The position numbers and the translations under genes were made by a program. A DNA stretch of 64,000 nucleotides, taken from NCBI GenBank assembly GCA_964400015.1, contig CAYNRR010000007.1, forward strand, positions 1 to 64,000, written 5' to 3'. Origin of the DNA: UBA1234 sp964400015 (lineage in GTDB: Bacteria; Bacillota; Clostridia; TANB77; UBA1234). Positions 39,982 to 48,819 of this stretch are shown one piece after another (position 1 is the first letter of the stretch; the number at the start of each line of letters is the position of its first letter). The notes below the pieces were generated by a model. That model was not told the origin of the DNA, ran no database searches, and saw nothing but the letters and a program-made list of their open reading frames with translations.

Positions 39982-42018
39982 ATGGATGAATTAGTCGAAA
40001 GCGTAATGGATTATATACGAAAACCATATACAGATCATGCTATAATGATAAACGGTGAATGGGGAAGTGGAAAAACTTATTTTTGGAACAATAAAATAAG
40101 AAGTAAAATAGAATCAACAGAAATAAATGGTAAACGTTATAAAACTATATATATGTCGCTTTATGGTATCTCTAACTTAGATGATATAAGCAAAAAAATA
40201 TTTATAGAAATGAATCCAAGCTTAAATAAATCAATAAAAAAAGTAATAGATACACATAATATATCTAGCATTCCAGAGTACGTAAAAACTGGTATAGATA
40301 TGGCAAATTCCTTTGGATTCATGCAAATGAATGAAAAAATAGATTACTCAAAATTTTTTGAAATAGATGATAAAGTGTTATGCTTTGATGACTTGGAAAG
40401 AGCTAACTTAGACGTTATAGACGTTCTAGGGTATATAAACAATTTTGTTGAACATGACCATATGAAAACAATCATAATATGTAATGAAAAAGAATTATCA
40501 AAAAAATTAAAAAGCACAAATGTTGAAATGAAAACATTTATTGCTACATACATTTTAAATAATGAAGGCAAAATAAAACCAGAAAATTATGATGACGAAG
40601 CAGAAGAAGATACGGATCGCGAAGACAAGCCTATGGTTGAACTTATAGAAGACAAGATAGAACACATATTTGATAAAGCAAATGACTATGAAAGAATAAA
40701 AGAAAAACTAATAGGAGAAACATTTGAATATATTCCAGAATTTAATTACATAATAAATGGTGTTCTTATGCGTTATGAAAGCAATCCACAACTTATTCAA
40801 TTCTTAAGAAAAAATTCTTCAATAATAACACAAACCTTTAACAGAAGTGGAACAAGAAACTTAAGAATTTTAAAGCATGCATTAAATGATTTTCAAAAAA
40901 TATTTGAAACAACAAAAAAATATTATCCAGATATAAGTGAGCTAGTATTAAAGTCATTGCTAATATTTACTATAGCTATCTCATTTGAAATAAAAGCAGG
41001 TAAAGTAACAAAAGATAAATTAAAAAATATAAATTCATTAGATGAATATAAGACAATCTTAGTTGCTTCAAAAGTCTTAAAAGATAATAGACAATTCTAT
41101 ATAAAAGAATTTGATAACAACTACTATTTTACATTTAAGACAGATTATAGATTCTTTAAATTCGTAGAAAAATACGTAAGAACAAGAATATTTGATATGA
41201 GAACATTTAAAGATGATATGGAAGCAATAGTTGCCCAAGAAACAAAAGGCCATGTTGCAAGTTACAAAAGATTATTAACAGAAGATTATTGGAAAATAGA
41301 AGACAATGAATTCAATCAAGTAATTAGCGAAACATTAGAAGATGTTAAAGCTGGGAAATTACAACTTGCAGAGTACTTCAAACTGTACGTAATATTTAAC
41401 TTCTTTATACAAAAAGGCTTAGTAGATATAGATTCTGAATATTTAAAATTAACATTTATAAACGGAATGAATATAGCTGCTGCGACCTCAAAATACTGTA
41501 AAGACATAGAAGCATATATGATAGGAACAAACTTAGTAGAACCCGATGAAAACATAAACTATATATTAGAACATTTTAACAACTTAAATCTTCAAACGAA
41601 AGAAAAAGAATATATTGAAGTGGCAAAACAATTATTCGAAATGATTCCAGATAGAGTAGACAAAATGCCAGATGTATTTGTTGAACAATATTTAGATATC
41701 CCAATAATGAAATACTATAATATGAATACTTTATTTGAAAGAATATTACTTTTAAGTAACGAAGACATAGTTTTAGTAAAAGACTTGATTACTGCTAGAT
41801 ATCAAAACATAAAGGATATTTCAAATGAAGAAAGAAATATACGTTTGTTAAAACAAGCTATGGAAGACTACATAAGAGGTAAAGTTCCAACAATAAAAGT
41901 AATTTTGATTGAAGACTTCATAAAATCATTAGATATGATTTTACTAAGACCAAAAGAAAAGCCAAAAAGAGGAAGAAGAAAAACTGTAAAAATAGATTCC
42001 GAAACTGAAATAGCGTAA
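39982..42018 (+). CDS. KAP-family P-loop NTPase
   Basis: A 678-residue protein. Walker A GEWGSGKT is at 25-32 and Walker B VLCFDDLERA is near 130-140, with an Asn/Cys-containing strand IIICNEKEL after it, all of which fit the KAP/STAND-like P-loop class. The remaining 450 residues are helical without visible TM segments. The C-terminus is basic (KPKRGRRKTVK). KAP NTPases are often in mobile or defence contexts, but here it stands between comF and spoVT with AAAGGAG before the ATG. No partner gene is present, and the function is unknown. Confidence 0.75.
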   Translation: MDELVESVMDYIRKPYTDHAIMINGEWGSGKTYFWNNKIRSKIESTEINGKRYKTIYMSLYGISNLDDISKKIFIEMNPSLNKSIKKVIDTHNISSIPEYVKTGIDMANSFGFMQMNEKIDYSKFFEIDDKVLCFDDLERANLDVIDVLGYINNFVEHDHMKTIIICNEKELSKKLKSTNVEMKTFIATYILNNEGKIKPENYDDEAEEDTDREDKPMVELIEDKIEHIFDKANDYERIKEKLIGETFEYIPEFNYIINGVLMRYESNPQLIQFLRKNSSIITQTFNRSGTRNLRILKHALNDFQKIFETTKKYYPDISELVLKSLLIFTIAISFEIKAGKVTKDKLKNINSLDEYKTILVASKVLKDNRQFYIKEFDNNYYFTFKTDYRFFKFVEKYVRTRIFDMRTFKDDMEAIVAQETKGHVASYKRLLTEDYWKIEDNEFNQVISETLEDVKAGKLQLAEYFKLYVIFNFFIQKGLVDIDSEYLKLTFINGMNIAAATSKYCKDIEAYMIGTNLVEPDENINYILEHFNNLNLQTKEKEYIEVAKQLFEMIPDRVDKMPDVFVEQYLDIPIMKYYNMNTLFERILLLSNEDIVLVKDLITARYQNIKDISNEERNIRLLKQAMEDYIRGKVPTIKVILIEDFIKSLDMILLRPKEKPKRGRRKTVKIDSETEIA

Positions 42019-42053
42019 TTTGTGAAAACTCCTTATAGAAAATTGTATAAAAT

Positions 42054-42082
42054 TTGACAAAAAACAAAACAATATACATATA
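42054..42082 (+). promoter_or_regulatory. Promoter of spoVT
   Basis: TTGACA (42054-42059), 17-base spacer, CATATA (42077-42082). The -10 also resembles the CATANNNTA type used by forespore sigma factors, though a matching -35 is not evident. Confidence 0.5.
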
Positions 42083-42105
42083 TGAAGCTATAAAGGAGGG
42101 AAGAA

Positions 42106-42663
42106 ATGAAAGCTACAGGTGTTGTAAGAAGAATTGATGATCTCGGTAGAATCGTTGTTCCAAAAGAAATTAGAAAAACATTAAGAATAAGAGAAGGCGA
42201 TCCGCTCGAGATTTTTACAGATAGAGAAGGAGAAATTATATTAAAAAAATATTCTCCAATTGGTGAATTAAATGAATTTGCATCACAGTATGCAGAAACC
42301 TTAGCTAAAACTACGGGTCATATTGCATGCATATCAGATAAAGATACAATAATTGCTGTTTCAGGAGCTCCAAAGAAAGAATATCTTGAAAAAAGCATAA
42401 GTATAGAATTAGAAAAACTAATGCAAGACAAAACGATATGGACTTCAAAAGAAAGACATGAAAAAAAGTTGCCAGTACTAACAACAGAAGATGGTGCTAG
42501 TGAAAAATATACTTCACAAGTAATATATCCCATAATAGCAGAAGGCGATACGATAGGTACAGTAATGCTATTATCAAAAGAGCCAACTATCAAAATGAAT
42601 GATGTAGAAATGAAAGTGGTTCAATCGGCAGCAGGATTCTTAGGAAAGCAAATGGAAGAATAA
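42106..42663 (+). CDS. spoVT: Stage V sporulation protein T
   Basis: A 185-residue transcription factor. Its N-terminal AbrB swapped-hairpin domain reads MKATGVVRRIDDLGRIVVPK (start) with EIRKTLRIREGDPLEIF after it. A GAF-like C-terminal domain (about 60-180) completes the SpoVT architecture. In Bacillus it controls late forespore genes. AAAGGAGGG precedes the ATG. The genes after it (flippase, hup, rqcP) resemble the spoVT-yabM-...-yabO cluster of Firmicutes. Confidence 0.95.
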   Translation: MKATGVVRRIDDLGRIVVPKEIRKTLRIREGDPLEIFTDREGEIILKKYSPIGELNEFASQYAETLAKTTGHIACISDKDTIIAVSGAPKKEYLEKSISIELEKLMQDKTIWTSKERHEKKLPVLTTEDGASEKYTSQVIYPIIAEGDTIGTVMLLSKEPTIKMNDVEMKVVQSAAGFLGKQMEE

Positions 42664-42677
42664 TAAAATAAAAATAG

Positions 42678-42703
42678 GAGCGTTGGGAAAAAGTCCAACG
42701 CTC
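42678..42703 (+). terminator. Hairpin after spoVT
   Basis: 9-bp stem GAGCGTTGG/CCAACGCTC (42678-42686 with 42695-42703). The following sequence, AATTTAATTT, is a weak T-tract, so termination may be partial. Confidence 0.6.
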
Positions 42704-42805
42704 AATTTAATTTCAAGGCATTTTTAGATTGAAAAAGTGTAATAAAAACAATATAATTGTGTATAGTTAATTAAATAATAAAATTAGTGAAATGATGGAG
42801 GTATA

Positions 42806-44530
42806 ATGAAAAAAGAAAAAGTAGAAGAAATACATAATAATAAAAAACAGTCATTTATGTCTGGAGTTCTTACAATTTTAATTGCCCAATTAGTTATTAA
42901 AGTATTGGGATTAGTATATAGATTAGTAATTACAAATATTCCATATTTCGGAGATGAAGGCAATGGATTGTATTCGGCAGGATATCAAATTTATACATTG
43001 CTTTTAGCAGTAGCATCAATAGGTGTACCAAATGCAATTGCAAAATTAGTTTCAGAAAGAATTGCACAAGGAAAAAACAGAGAAGCACATGATATTTTCA
43101 AAACAGCGTTAATACTTTTTGGAATGATTGGTTTTACAGGAAGTCTATTTTTATTTTGTGGAGCAGAATGGATTGCATTAAAAATAGGTAATATTGAAGT
43201 AAAAGGAATAATGCAAGTGCTAGCACCAGCAATATTTTTTGTTTCGCTATCAGCAGTAATAAGGGGATACTTTAATGGAATGTATAACATGAAAGTTACA
43301 TCTAGATCGCAAATGTTAGAGCAATTATTCAAAAGTGTCTTAACAATTTTATTAGTTTTAGCAGTATACTTTTTATCAGTGGTAAATCCTAATAGAATTT
43401 CTGAAATATTCAATCTTTCAGTAGATACTGTTACAGCTAAAATGGCAGTCATAGCAAATGCAGCATCAACAATTGCAGCAATATTATGTACAGGATATTT
43501 ACTTTTGTATTATCAAAAAGTAAAAAAAGAAATATGGGCAGATATACAAAAATCAAAGGGCGAATATAAAAAAGAAAAACGTGGAAAAATAATGAAAACT
43601 ATATTAGCAGTATCAATTCCGATTTCACTTGCTTCTATAGTTGCAGCAGTTAACAGAAACATAGACACATTTACTGTAATGAATGGATTAAAAGTTGCGT
43701 TAAAAGGAATGTATGATTCGGCAGAAATGATAACAGCAGAAGCAACAAGACTTTATGGAATATTATCGGGTAGAGTAGATACTTTGATAGGATTACCGAC
43801 AGCGTTAAATGTAGCATTTGCAACAGCGTTAGTTCCAGCAGTTTCAGAATCGATGTCAAAAGGTGATGAAAAAACAGCTAAAAAGAGAGTTACTTTTTCA
43901 TTTAGAACAACTTTACTTATAGCATTGCCTTGTGCAATTGGAATGGCAGTATTAGCAGAACCAATTTTAAATTTATTATTCCCAAATGTATATGCGATAG
44001 AGGCACCAAGATTATTACAAATAAGTGCATTTACAATAATATTTACATTGATAAACCAAACAATTGGTGGTGCTCTACAAGGTTTAGGAAAAGTTTTAGT
44101 ACCAGCAGCAAGTATGGCATGTGGAGCTTTGGTTAAACTTGTATTAAACTTAACACTAATAAGAATACCTGAAATAGGAATATACGGAGCAGCTTTTAGT
44201 TCAGTAGCATCATCGTGTACAGTAACTTTGATTGAAATGTTTATCTTAACAAGAACTTTAAAATTTGACAATTCAAAAAGACAAATGATATTTAAACCAA
44301 TTTTAGCAACAATTATAATGGGAGTTGCAGCATACATTTCATATTATTTAATATCGACATATTTATTTAAAAACGCTATAGCTACTTTAATTGCAATACT
44401 TATAGCAGTTATTGTATATTTATTAGCAGTATTAAAATTAAAAATATTTGATAGGGAAGATTATCATATGCTACCTTATGGAGATAAGATATATAAGTTT
44501 TTAGAAAAAATAAAACTTGTGAAACCATAG
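42806..44530 (+). CDS. MOP-superfamily lipid flippase (SpoVB/YabM-like)
   Basis: A 574-residue membrane protein with about 12-14 hydrophobic segments. It belongs to the polysaccharide/lipid II flippase class: conserved early block GNGLYSAGYQIYTLLLAVAS, later ALPCAIGMAVLAEPIL and LQGLGKVLVPA. It probably flips a lipid-linked sugar for spore cortex or cell wall. The position after spoVT matches Bacillus yabM, but SpoVB itself is equally similar by eye. An ATGGAGG site precedes the ATG. Confidence 0.85.
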   Translation: MKKEKVEEIHNNKKQSFMSGVLTILIAQLVIKVLGLVYRLVITNIPYFGDEGNGLYSAGYQIYTLLLAVASIGVPNAIAKLVSERIAQGKNREAHDIFKTALILFGMIGFTGSLFLFCGAEWIALKIGNIEVKGIMQVLAPAIFFVSLSAVIRGYFNGMYNMKVTSRSQMLEQLFKSVLTILLVLAVYFLSVVNPNRISEIFNLSVDTVTAKMAVIANAASTIAAILCTGYLLLYYQKVKKEIWADIQKSKGEYKKEKRGKIMKTILAVSIPISLASIVAAVNRNIDTFTVMNGLKVALKGMYDSAEMITAEATRLYGILSGRVDTLIGLPTALNVAFATALVPAVSESMSKGDEKTAKKRVTFSFRTTLLIALPCAIGMAVLAEPILNLLFPNVYAIEAPRLLQISAFTIIFTLINQTIGGALQGLGKVLVPAASMACGALVKLVLNLTLIRIPEIGIYGAAFSSVASSCTVTLIEMFILTRTLKFDNSKRQMIFKPILATIIMGVAAYISYYLISTYLFKNAIATLIAILIAVIVYLLAVLKLKIFDREDYHMLPYGDKIYKFLEKIKLVKP

Positions 44531-44628
44531 AGATAAAGCACTTTTAGTATACATAAAACGTAAAAACGTTGAAAAATAAGCATTTTTTAGAAAAAAATTT
44601 CAAAAAATATTGAAAAATAGCAGGATTA

Positions 44629-44658
44629 TTGAAAAAAATGGCGAAATATAAATATAGT
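44629..44658 (+). promoter_or_regulatory. Putative hup promoter
   Basis: TTGAAA (44629-44634), 18-base spacer, TATAGT (44653-44658). The 190-base gap upstream of hup is A-rich with repeated TTGAAAAATA-like words (about 44572 and 44610), and holds no gene. Confidence 0.45.
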
Positions 44659-44718
44659 GATTGTAGTAGTAAATACTATATCAAATAAAGATAAATCTAT
44701 ATTAGGAGGTAATTTAAA

Positions 44719-44997
44719 ATGAACAAACTTGATTTAGTTGCAAAAATCGCTGAAGATGCTGAATTATCAAAAAAATCAGCTGAAGCTGCATTAAACGCAT
44801 TTATTAGCGCTGTTGAAACAGCTCTAAAGAAAGGTGAAAAAGTTCAATTAGTTGGATTTGGTTCTTTCGAAGTTAGAAAGAGAGCTGCTAGAAAAGGTAG
44901 AAACCCTCAAACTAAAGAGGAAATTAAGATACCTGCATCAAAAGCTCCAGTATTCAGAGCTGGTAAACCACTTAAAGATTTAGTAAACAAAAAATAA
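44719..44997 (+). CDS. hup: HU-family nucleoid protein
   Basis: A 92-residue DNA-bending protein. It begins MNKLDLVAKIAEDAELSKK and carries GFGSFEVRKRAARKGRNPQT and the arm IKIPASKAPVFRAGKPLKD. AGGAGGT precedes the ATG. In Clostridia hup commonly precedes the S4-domain gene, as here. Confidence 0.97.
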   Translation: MNKLDLVAKIAEDAELSKKSAEAALNAFISAVETALKKGEKVQLVGFGSFEVRKRAARKGRNPQTKEEIKIPASKAPVFRAGKPLKDLVNKK

Positions 44998-45048
44998 TTT
45001 GTTTTTCGATAAATAATTGAGGATGGTTATTAAAAAATAAACGTTATC

Positions 45049-45078
45049 AAAGAGGGTGCATTTAATGCAGCCTCTTTA
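45049..45078 (+). terminator. Terminator between hup and rqcP
   Basis: AAAGAGG-TGCAT pairs with ATGCA-CCTCTTT with one central mismatch, followed by TTTATAATT. It has a moderate T-tract. Confidence 0.65.
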
Positions 45079-45119
45079 TAATTATTAACCTAAATATAGA
45101 TTAAACTTTGGAGGCAAAT

Positions 45120-45392
45120 ATGAGATTAGATAAATTTTTAAAAGTTAGTAGAGTTATAAAAAGAAGAACTGTAGCAAATGAAGCATGTGACTCGGGAAGA
45201 GTTGTAGTAAATGGAAAAATTGCTAAAGCTGGATATGATGTAAAAATAGGCGATGTAGTAGAAATAAAATATGGCGAAAAAATAATAAAATTTAAAATCA
45301 CATCGATAGATACAGTAGTAAAGAAATCAGAAGCGGCAGGAATGGTAGAATTCTTCGAAGATTCTGATCGTGATGATGATACTGAAGAATAA
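45120..45392 (+). CDS. rqcP: S4-domain RNA-binding protein RqcP (YabO)
   Basis: A 90-residue protein with one S4 domain (MRLDKFLKVSRVIKRRTVAN, then VVVNGKIAKAGYDVKIGD). RqcP works with RqcH in adding alanine tails to nascent chains on stalled 50S subunits. This protein is the right size and position (after hup). The C-terminal tail is acidic. ATG 45120 follows TTGGAGG; the ATG at 45108 precedes that spacing and is rejected. Confidence 0.9.
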   Translation: MRLDKFLKVSRVIKRRTVANEACDSGRVVVNGKIAKAGYDVKIGDVVEIKYGEKIIKFKITSIDTVVKKSEAAGMVEFFEDSDRDDDTEE

Positions 45393-45394
45393 TA

Positions 45395-45430
45395 AAAAGG
45401 TTGGTACATTAACTTGTATCAACCTTTTAA
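45395..45430. terminator. Bidirectional terminator after rqcP
   Basis: AAAAGGTTG-TACA (from 45395) pairs with TGTA-CAACCTTTT (to 45428), an interrupted 13-bp stem between convergent genes. Confidence 0.75.
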
Positions 45431-45432
45431 CA

Positions 45433-46131
45433 TTATTGAATTAAATAATCTTGTAAAATTCTTTTTCTATCTTTCCAATCGGGCATATACATTTCTATAG
45501 TATTATAAAAAGCTTTACTGTGATTAGCATGAATTAAATGTACTATTTCATGAAGAACCACATATTCAATTGCTTCAACAGGGCAATGAACTAATTTTGA
45601 ATTAAAAAGAATTTTTTTCTTAGACGGTATACACGTTCCCCAGCGTGATTTCATAGATCTAAATTCTATAGAATTCAAATTTAAGTTAAGCATTTTTAAA
45701 TATTTAAAAGCAAACTTATCAACAGTGTTTTGAAGTTCTTCTTTTAAAAATTTATTAAAAACCGTACTTTTATATTTTTGATTATCAGAATAAGCCTCTT
45801 TTATGTAAAAAATGATAGTGTCATCATTTAAAGCAACATAATTTTTCATGCATGGCACAAGCAAAATTTTCTTCATTTTACCGTACAAGCGTACACATGA
45901 ATTATTTTTTAAAACAATATTATTTTTGATTACTTTTCGTGCTTTAACATTCCTTTGAGCATTTATAATCCAATCTCTTTTAGAAAGCACGATTTTATTT
46001 ATGTCAGCAAGAGTCACTCTTTTAGGAGCTGAAACATATATGATTCCATCATTTTTAATTGTAATATTAACGTTTTTTCTAGAAGTTCTAGTTAAATTGT
46101 ATTCGATAGTTCCATCTTTGTTTATAGCCAT
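45433..46131 (-). CDS. YgjP-like metallopeptidase domain protein
   Basis: A 232-residue soluble protein of the YgjP/WLM (M48-like) class. The zinc motif HEIVHLIHANH lies near residues 185-195, and SRWGTC-like KSRWGTCIPSKKKILFNSKL segments precede it. The N-terminal region (1-60) is beta-rich. Its substrate is unknown. A GGAGGTAAC site precedes the ATG. It is divergent from the GH18 gene. Confidence 0.85.
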   Translation of the reverse strand: MAINKDGTIEYNLTRTSRKNVNITIKNDGIIYVSAPKRVTLADINKIVLSKRDWIINAQRNVKARKVIKNNIVLKNNSCVRLYGKMKKILLVPCMKNYVALNDDTIIFYIKEAYSDNQKYKSTVFNKFLKEELQNTVDKFAFKYLKMLNLNLNSIEFRSMKSRWGTCIPSKKKILFNSKLVHCPVEAIEYVVLHEIVHLIHANHSKAFYNTIEMYMPDWKDRKRILQDYLIQ

Positions 46132-46271
46132 TTTGTTACCTCCTTGTAGTAAAAAATAAGTTTCCCTCTCAAGCAGAGATTATATCACGATTATAGAAAA
46201 ATGCACTAAAAAATAAATGTTAGATATTGTAAATAGGCCTAAAATCTAGAATATTAGCCAATTTCTTTACA

Positions 46272-46300
46272 TTGAAAAAATTTCTTCTGCTTCTTAAAAT
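46272..46300 (+). promoter_or_regulatory. Promoter of the GH18-SLH gene
   Basis: TTGAAA (46272-46277), 17-base spacer, TAAAAT (46295-46300), 30 bases before the start codon. Confidence 0.6.
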
Positions 46301-46330
46301 TGAATTAAGAAGAGGGAGGAGCTGGTACAA

Positions 46331-47944
46331 ATGAGAAAAATATGGAAAAAGAATCCATCAAAAATACTCATAGGAATGTTAGGTGTTTTGACTGCTTTCT
46401 TAATAATTTTTACACCAAAAGTCAATGCGAATAAATATATAATGACATACCTATATGGAACCGGAAACTATTCTGAAATGGTTGAAGAAAGAGATAACAA
46501 GTTTGATGAAGTTTCACCGTCTTATTTTGATATAACTGAAAACGGTACGCTAAAAATAAATGATATAGACAAAACTTTTGTATGCGAAATGAAAAATAAA
46601 GGCATAAAAGTTGTTCCGTTTTTAAGTAACCATTGGGATAGAAAAATTGGTAGAAAAGCAGTGAATAACTTTGAATATATTTCAACTCAAATAGCCAAAA
46701 GCGTAGTGGAGAACGACTTGGATGGCGTAAACGTGGATATTGAAAATTTAACAGAGGCTGATGAAGAAAACTATACCAATTTAGTAAAAAGGATAAGAGA
46801 AAAAATGCCATCAGATAAAATGCTAGTTGTAAGTGCGGCTGCCAATCCGTATGGAATAAAAGTTGGTTGGCAAGGCTCATATAATTATAAAGAACTTAGT
46901 AAATATGCAGATTATCTGATGATAATGGCATACGATGAACATTATGAGGGAGGCGCGGCAGGCCCAGTTGCTAGCATTAGATTTGTTGAAAATTCTTTAC
47001 AATATGCACTTAAAAATGTAAGTAAAGAAAAACTAGTATTAGGTGTACCAATGTACGGCAGATATTGGAATGTTAAAACAGGAGAAGGTGGCGAAGCAAT
47101 CTCTTTAAAAAAATTAGATGAAATAGTAAAAAAATATAATTCAGAAATTACATACGATGAAAAAACACAATCTGTAAAAGCAATTGTTACTATAAAAAGT
47201 ACTGATAGCTTTCCTACGATAGGGGGCAAAACGTTAAAAACGGGTCAATATGAATTTTGGTATGAAAATGAAAAAAGTATGGAGGCTAAACTTGCGTTGA
47301 TTGAAAAATACGACATAAAGGGTGTGGGAATGTGGAAAATAGGACTCGAAACGCAAGAAACTTGGGCAACTATAGCCAATAAAAAGATTAGCAAAGAAGT
47401 AGTAAACTCAACATATTGGGCATATGAATACATAGAATTTGTAAAGAAAGAAGAAATAATGATAGGTGAAGGAGCAAATGTATTTGGTGAGGAAAATGCT
47501 TTAACTAGAGCAGAACTAGCAACAATAATTAGCAGAATTATAGAAAAGAACAATATAACAATAGAAAAAAATGAAATGTCAGAAACTAGTTTCTCCGATA
47601 TTTCAAATCATTGGGCAAAAGAAGAAATACAAAAACTTCAAAAAATGCAAATACTCGTAGGTTATGAGAATAACGAATTTCGACCAGACAATAAAGTTAG
47701 TAGAGCAGAAGTCGCAACAATTGTTGCTAGATTGTTGGAAAATATAGATATTGATTCAAATAACATTACTTATACTGAATTTTCAGACATTAGCGAAAAT
47801 TACTGGGCATATAAAAACATTATTCAATTAGCTGAATATGGAATATTAAATGGTTATGAAAATGGTAGATTTTATCCTGAAAATACAATAACTCGAGCCG
47901 AAATGGCAAAAATTATAAAAATGGTTTACGATAAATTTGTATAA
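46331..47944 (+). CDS. Glycoside hydrolase family 18 protein with SLH domains
   Basis: A 537-residue exported protein. The signal peptide is 1-33. The GH18 barrel, about 36-360, has the catalytic motif DGVNVDIEN (131-139, acid Glu138), MIMAYDEHYEGG and the late WKIGLE. Three SLH repeats follow (about 365-415, 420-480 and 485-537) with LTRAELATIISRI, VSRAEVATIVARL and ITRAEMAKIIKMV. It resembles spore-cortex or cell-wall lytic enzymes of the YaaH type, with LysM replaced by SLH anchoring. It is probably a peptidoglycan- or chitin-type N-acetylglucosaminidase at the cell surface. Confidence 0.9.
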   Translation: MRKIWKKNPSKILIGMLGVLTAFLIIFTPKVNANKYIMTYLYGTGNYSEMVEERDNKFDEVSPSYFDITENGTLKINDIDKTFVCEMKNKGIKVVPFLSNHWDRKIGRKAVNNFEYISTQIAKSVVENDLDGVNVDIENLTEADEENYTNLVKRIREKMPSDKMLVVSAAANPYGIKVGWQGSYNYKELSKYADYLMIMAYDEHYEGGAAGPVASIRFVENSLQYALKNVSKEKLVLGVPMYGRYWNVKTGEGGEAISLKKLDEIVKKYNSEITYDEKTQSVKAIVTIKSTDSFPTIGGKTLKTGQYEFWYENEKSMEAKLALIEKYDIKGVGMWKIGLETQETWATIANKKISKEVVNSTYWAYEYIEFVKKEEIMIGEGANVFGEENALTRAELATIISRIIEKNNITIEKNEMSETSFSDISNHWAKEEIQKLQKMQILVGYENNEFRPDNKVSRAEVATIVARLLENIDIDSNNITYTEFSDISENYWAYKNIIQLAEYGILNGYENGRFYPENTITRAEMAKIIKMVYDKFV

Positions 47945-47946
47945 AT

Positions 47947-47975
47947 TTTACAAAAAACTGCAAATGTGCTATAAT
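47947..47975 (+). promoter_or_regulatory. Promoter of the foreign-looking membrane gene
   Basis: TTTACA (47947-47952), 17-base spacer, TATAAT (47970-47975). Confidence 0.65.
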
Positions 47976-48019
47976 ATAACTATCTTACAAAAATTTGTGC
48001 AAGGGAGATCTTCAATAAT

Positions 48020-48400
48020 ATGAAACTCATTAAGTTTAAAACCAAGAAAATCAATTATCGGTATGTCATGTTGCTCGCAGCTATCGCTGTTCCGGTGTTA
48101 CTGATTGCTGAATTGCTTTTTGCTTCCATTATGCTGTTTTTGGTGTGTGAAGATTGCTTTACCAAAGTAGTTATTCTCACTCAGGGTATTTTCGCATTGA
48201 GCAATATTCTGAATTTCGCCATCTTTTGCTTTATTGCAGCTAACTTTGTTGTCCTCTGGAACCGTTATTGTGTCGCACAGTACAAAGAAGATTGCAAGAG
48301 AGCTAAGCGTGTCGACGTTATTATTCGGAAAAAGCGTAAGGCAGCGCAACGTGCAAAGCAGTCTGTGAAGGTTAATTCCAATCGGATTGTTCGGAATTGA
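48020..48400 (+). CDS. Two-helix membrane protein of unusual base composition
   Basis: A 126-residue protein I do not recognise. It has hydrophobic segments at about 14-45 and 55-78, then a strongly basic cytoplasmic tail (KRAKRV, RKKRKAAQRAKQ). Cysteines occur at about 43, 46, 68 and 82. Codon use differs clearly from the neighbours: CTG, GTC, GCG, CGT, and four in-frame CGG codons, which are otherwise nearly absent from the window. Composition suggests recent acquisition. It has its own sigma-A promoter, AAGGGAG ribosome site and terminator. It lies just before the rpoB promoter, where rplL would normally be. Confidence 0.7.
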   Translation: MKLIKFKTKKINYRYVMLLAAIAVPVLLIAELLFASIMLFLVCEDCFTKVVILTQGIFALSNILNFAIFCFIAANFVVLWNRYCVAQYKEDCKRAKRVDVIIRKKRKAAQRAKQSVKVNSNRIVRN

Positions 48401-48403
48401 TTC

Positions 48404-48427
48404 AAAGGGGGGCGTTATGCTCCCCTT
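48404..48427 (+). terminator. GC-rich terminator after the foreign-looking gene
   Basis: An AAGGGG...CCCCTT stem with a loop around CGTTATGC, followed by ATATTTTT. It is markedly G-rich for this genome, which fits acquisition together with the gene. Confidence 0.65.
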
Positions 48428-48468
48428 ATATTTTTGCGAAAAATATTGAAAATAATGCAATTCAAACC

Positions 48469-48498
48469 TTGACTAAACACACCAACGTCTGGTATAAT
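48469..48498 (+). promoter_or_regulatory. rpoBC promoter
   Basis: TTGACT (48469-48474), 18-base spacer, TATAAT (48493-48498). It implies a leader of about 310 bases before rpoB. Confidence 0.8.
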
Positions 48499-48504
48499 AC
48501 TAGG

Positions 48505-48819
48505 CGATAATGTATTAAGTAAGGGTTGATTGATATAAAAAGATTATCATTATATAAGAAAATAAAATAGATTAGTAATAGGGGTAATTGGCGAATTTTC
48601 AGTGTTTAGCTAGTTGCCTTTTTGTCGTTCTATAAATTTTACTTATTCAACCCTAATAATGATAATCTGAAAATATTAGTTAGCTTTGAATTTAATACCA
48701 AACAAATGAATATATGACATTCGCGTGGCATCTTGAACGTAGGTAGAATTAAATGATTGACGTGGTGGCTAGTAGAGTTTTAAATTTAACTAAATTATAT
48801 TATGGGGTGATTTATTTTT
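48505..48819 (+). promoter_or_regulatory. Structured 5' leader of rpoB with attenuator-like hairpin
   Basis: The leader contains two complementary pairs in crossed order: AGGGTTGA (48522-48529) with TCAACCCT (48647-48654), and AGATTATCATTA (48541-48552) with TAATGATAATCT (48657-48668). They interleave, so they form either a pseudoknot or two alternative folds. Between them, GGTAATTGGC (48583-48592) pairs with GCTAGTTGCC (48609-48618, three wobbles) and is followed by TTTTTGTC, resembling an intrinsic attenuator. A 24-codon frame (48753-48827) overlaps the rpoB start. This looks like transcriptional control of RNA polymerase synthesis. I recognise no known leader class. Confidence 0.6.

Noticed and set aside
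48020..48400. rplL or rplJ remnant before rpoB
   Set aside because: The protein has two TM helices and a basic tail with no L7/L12 or L10 motif.
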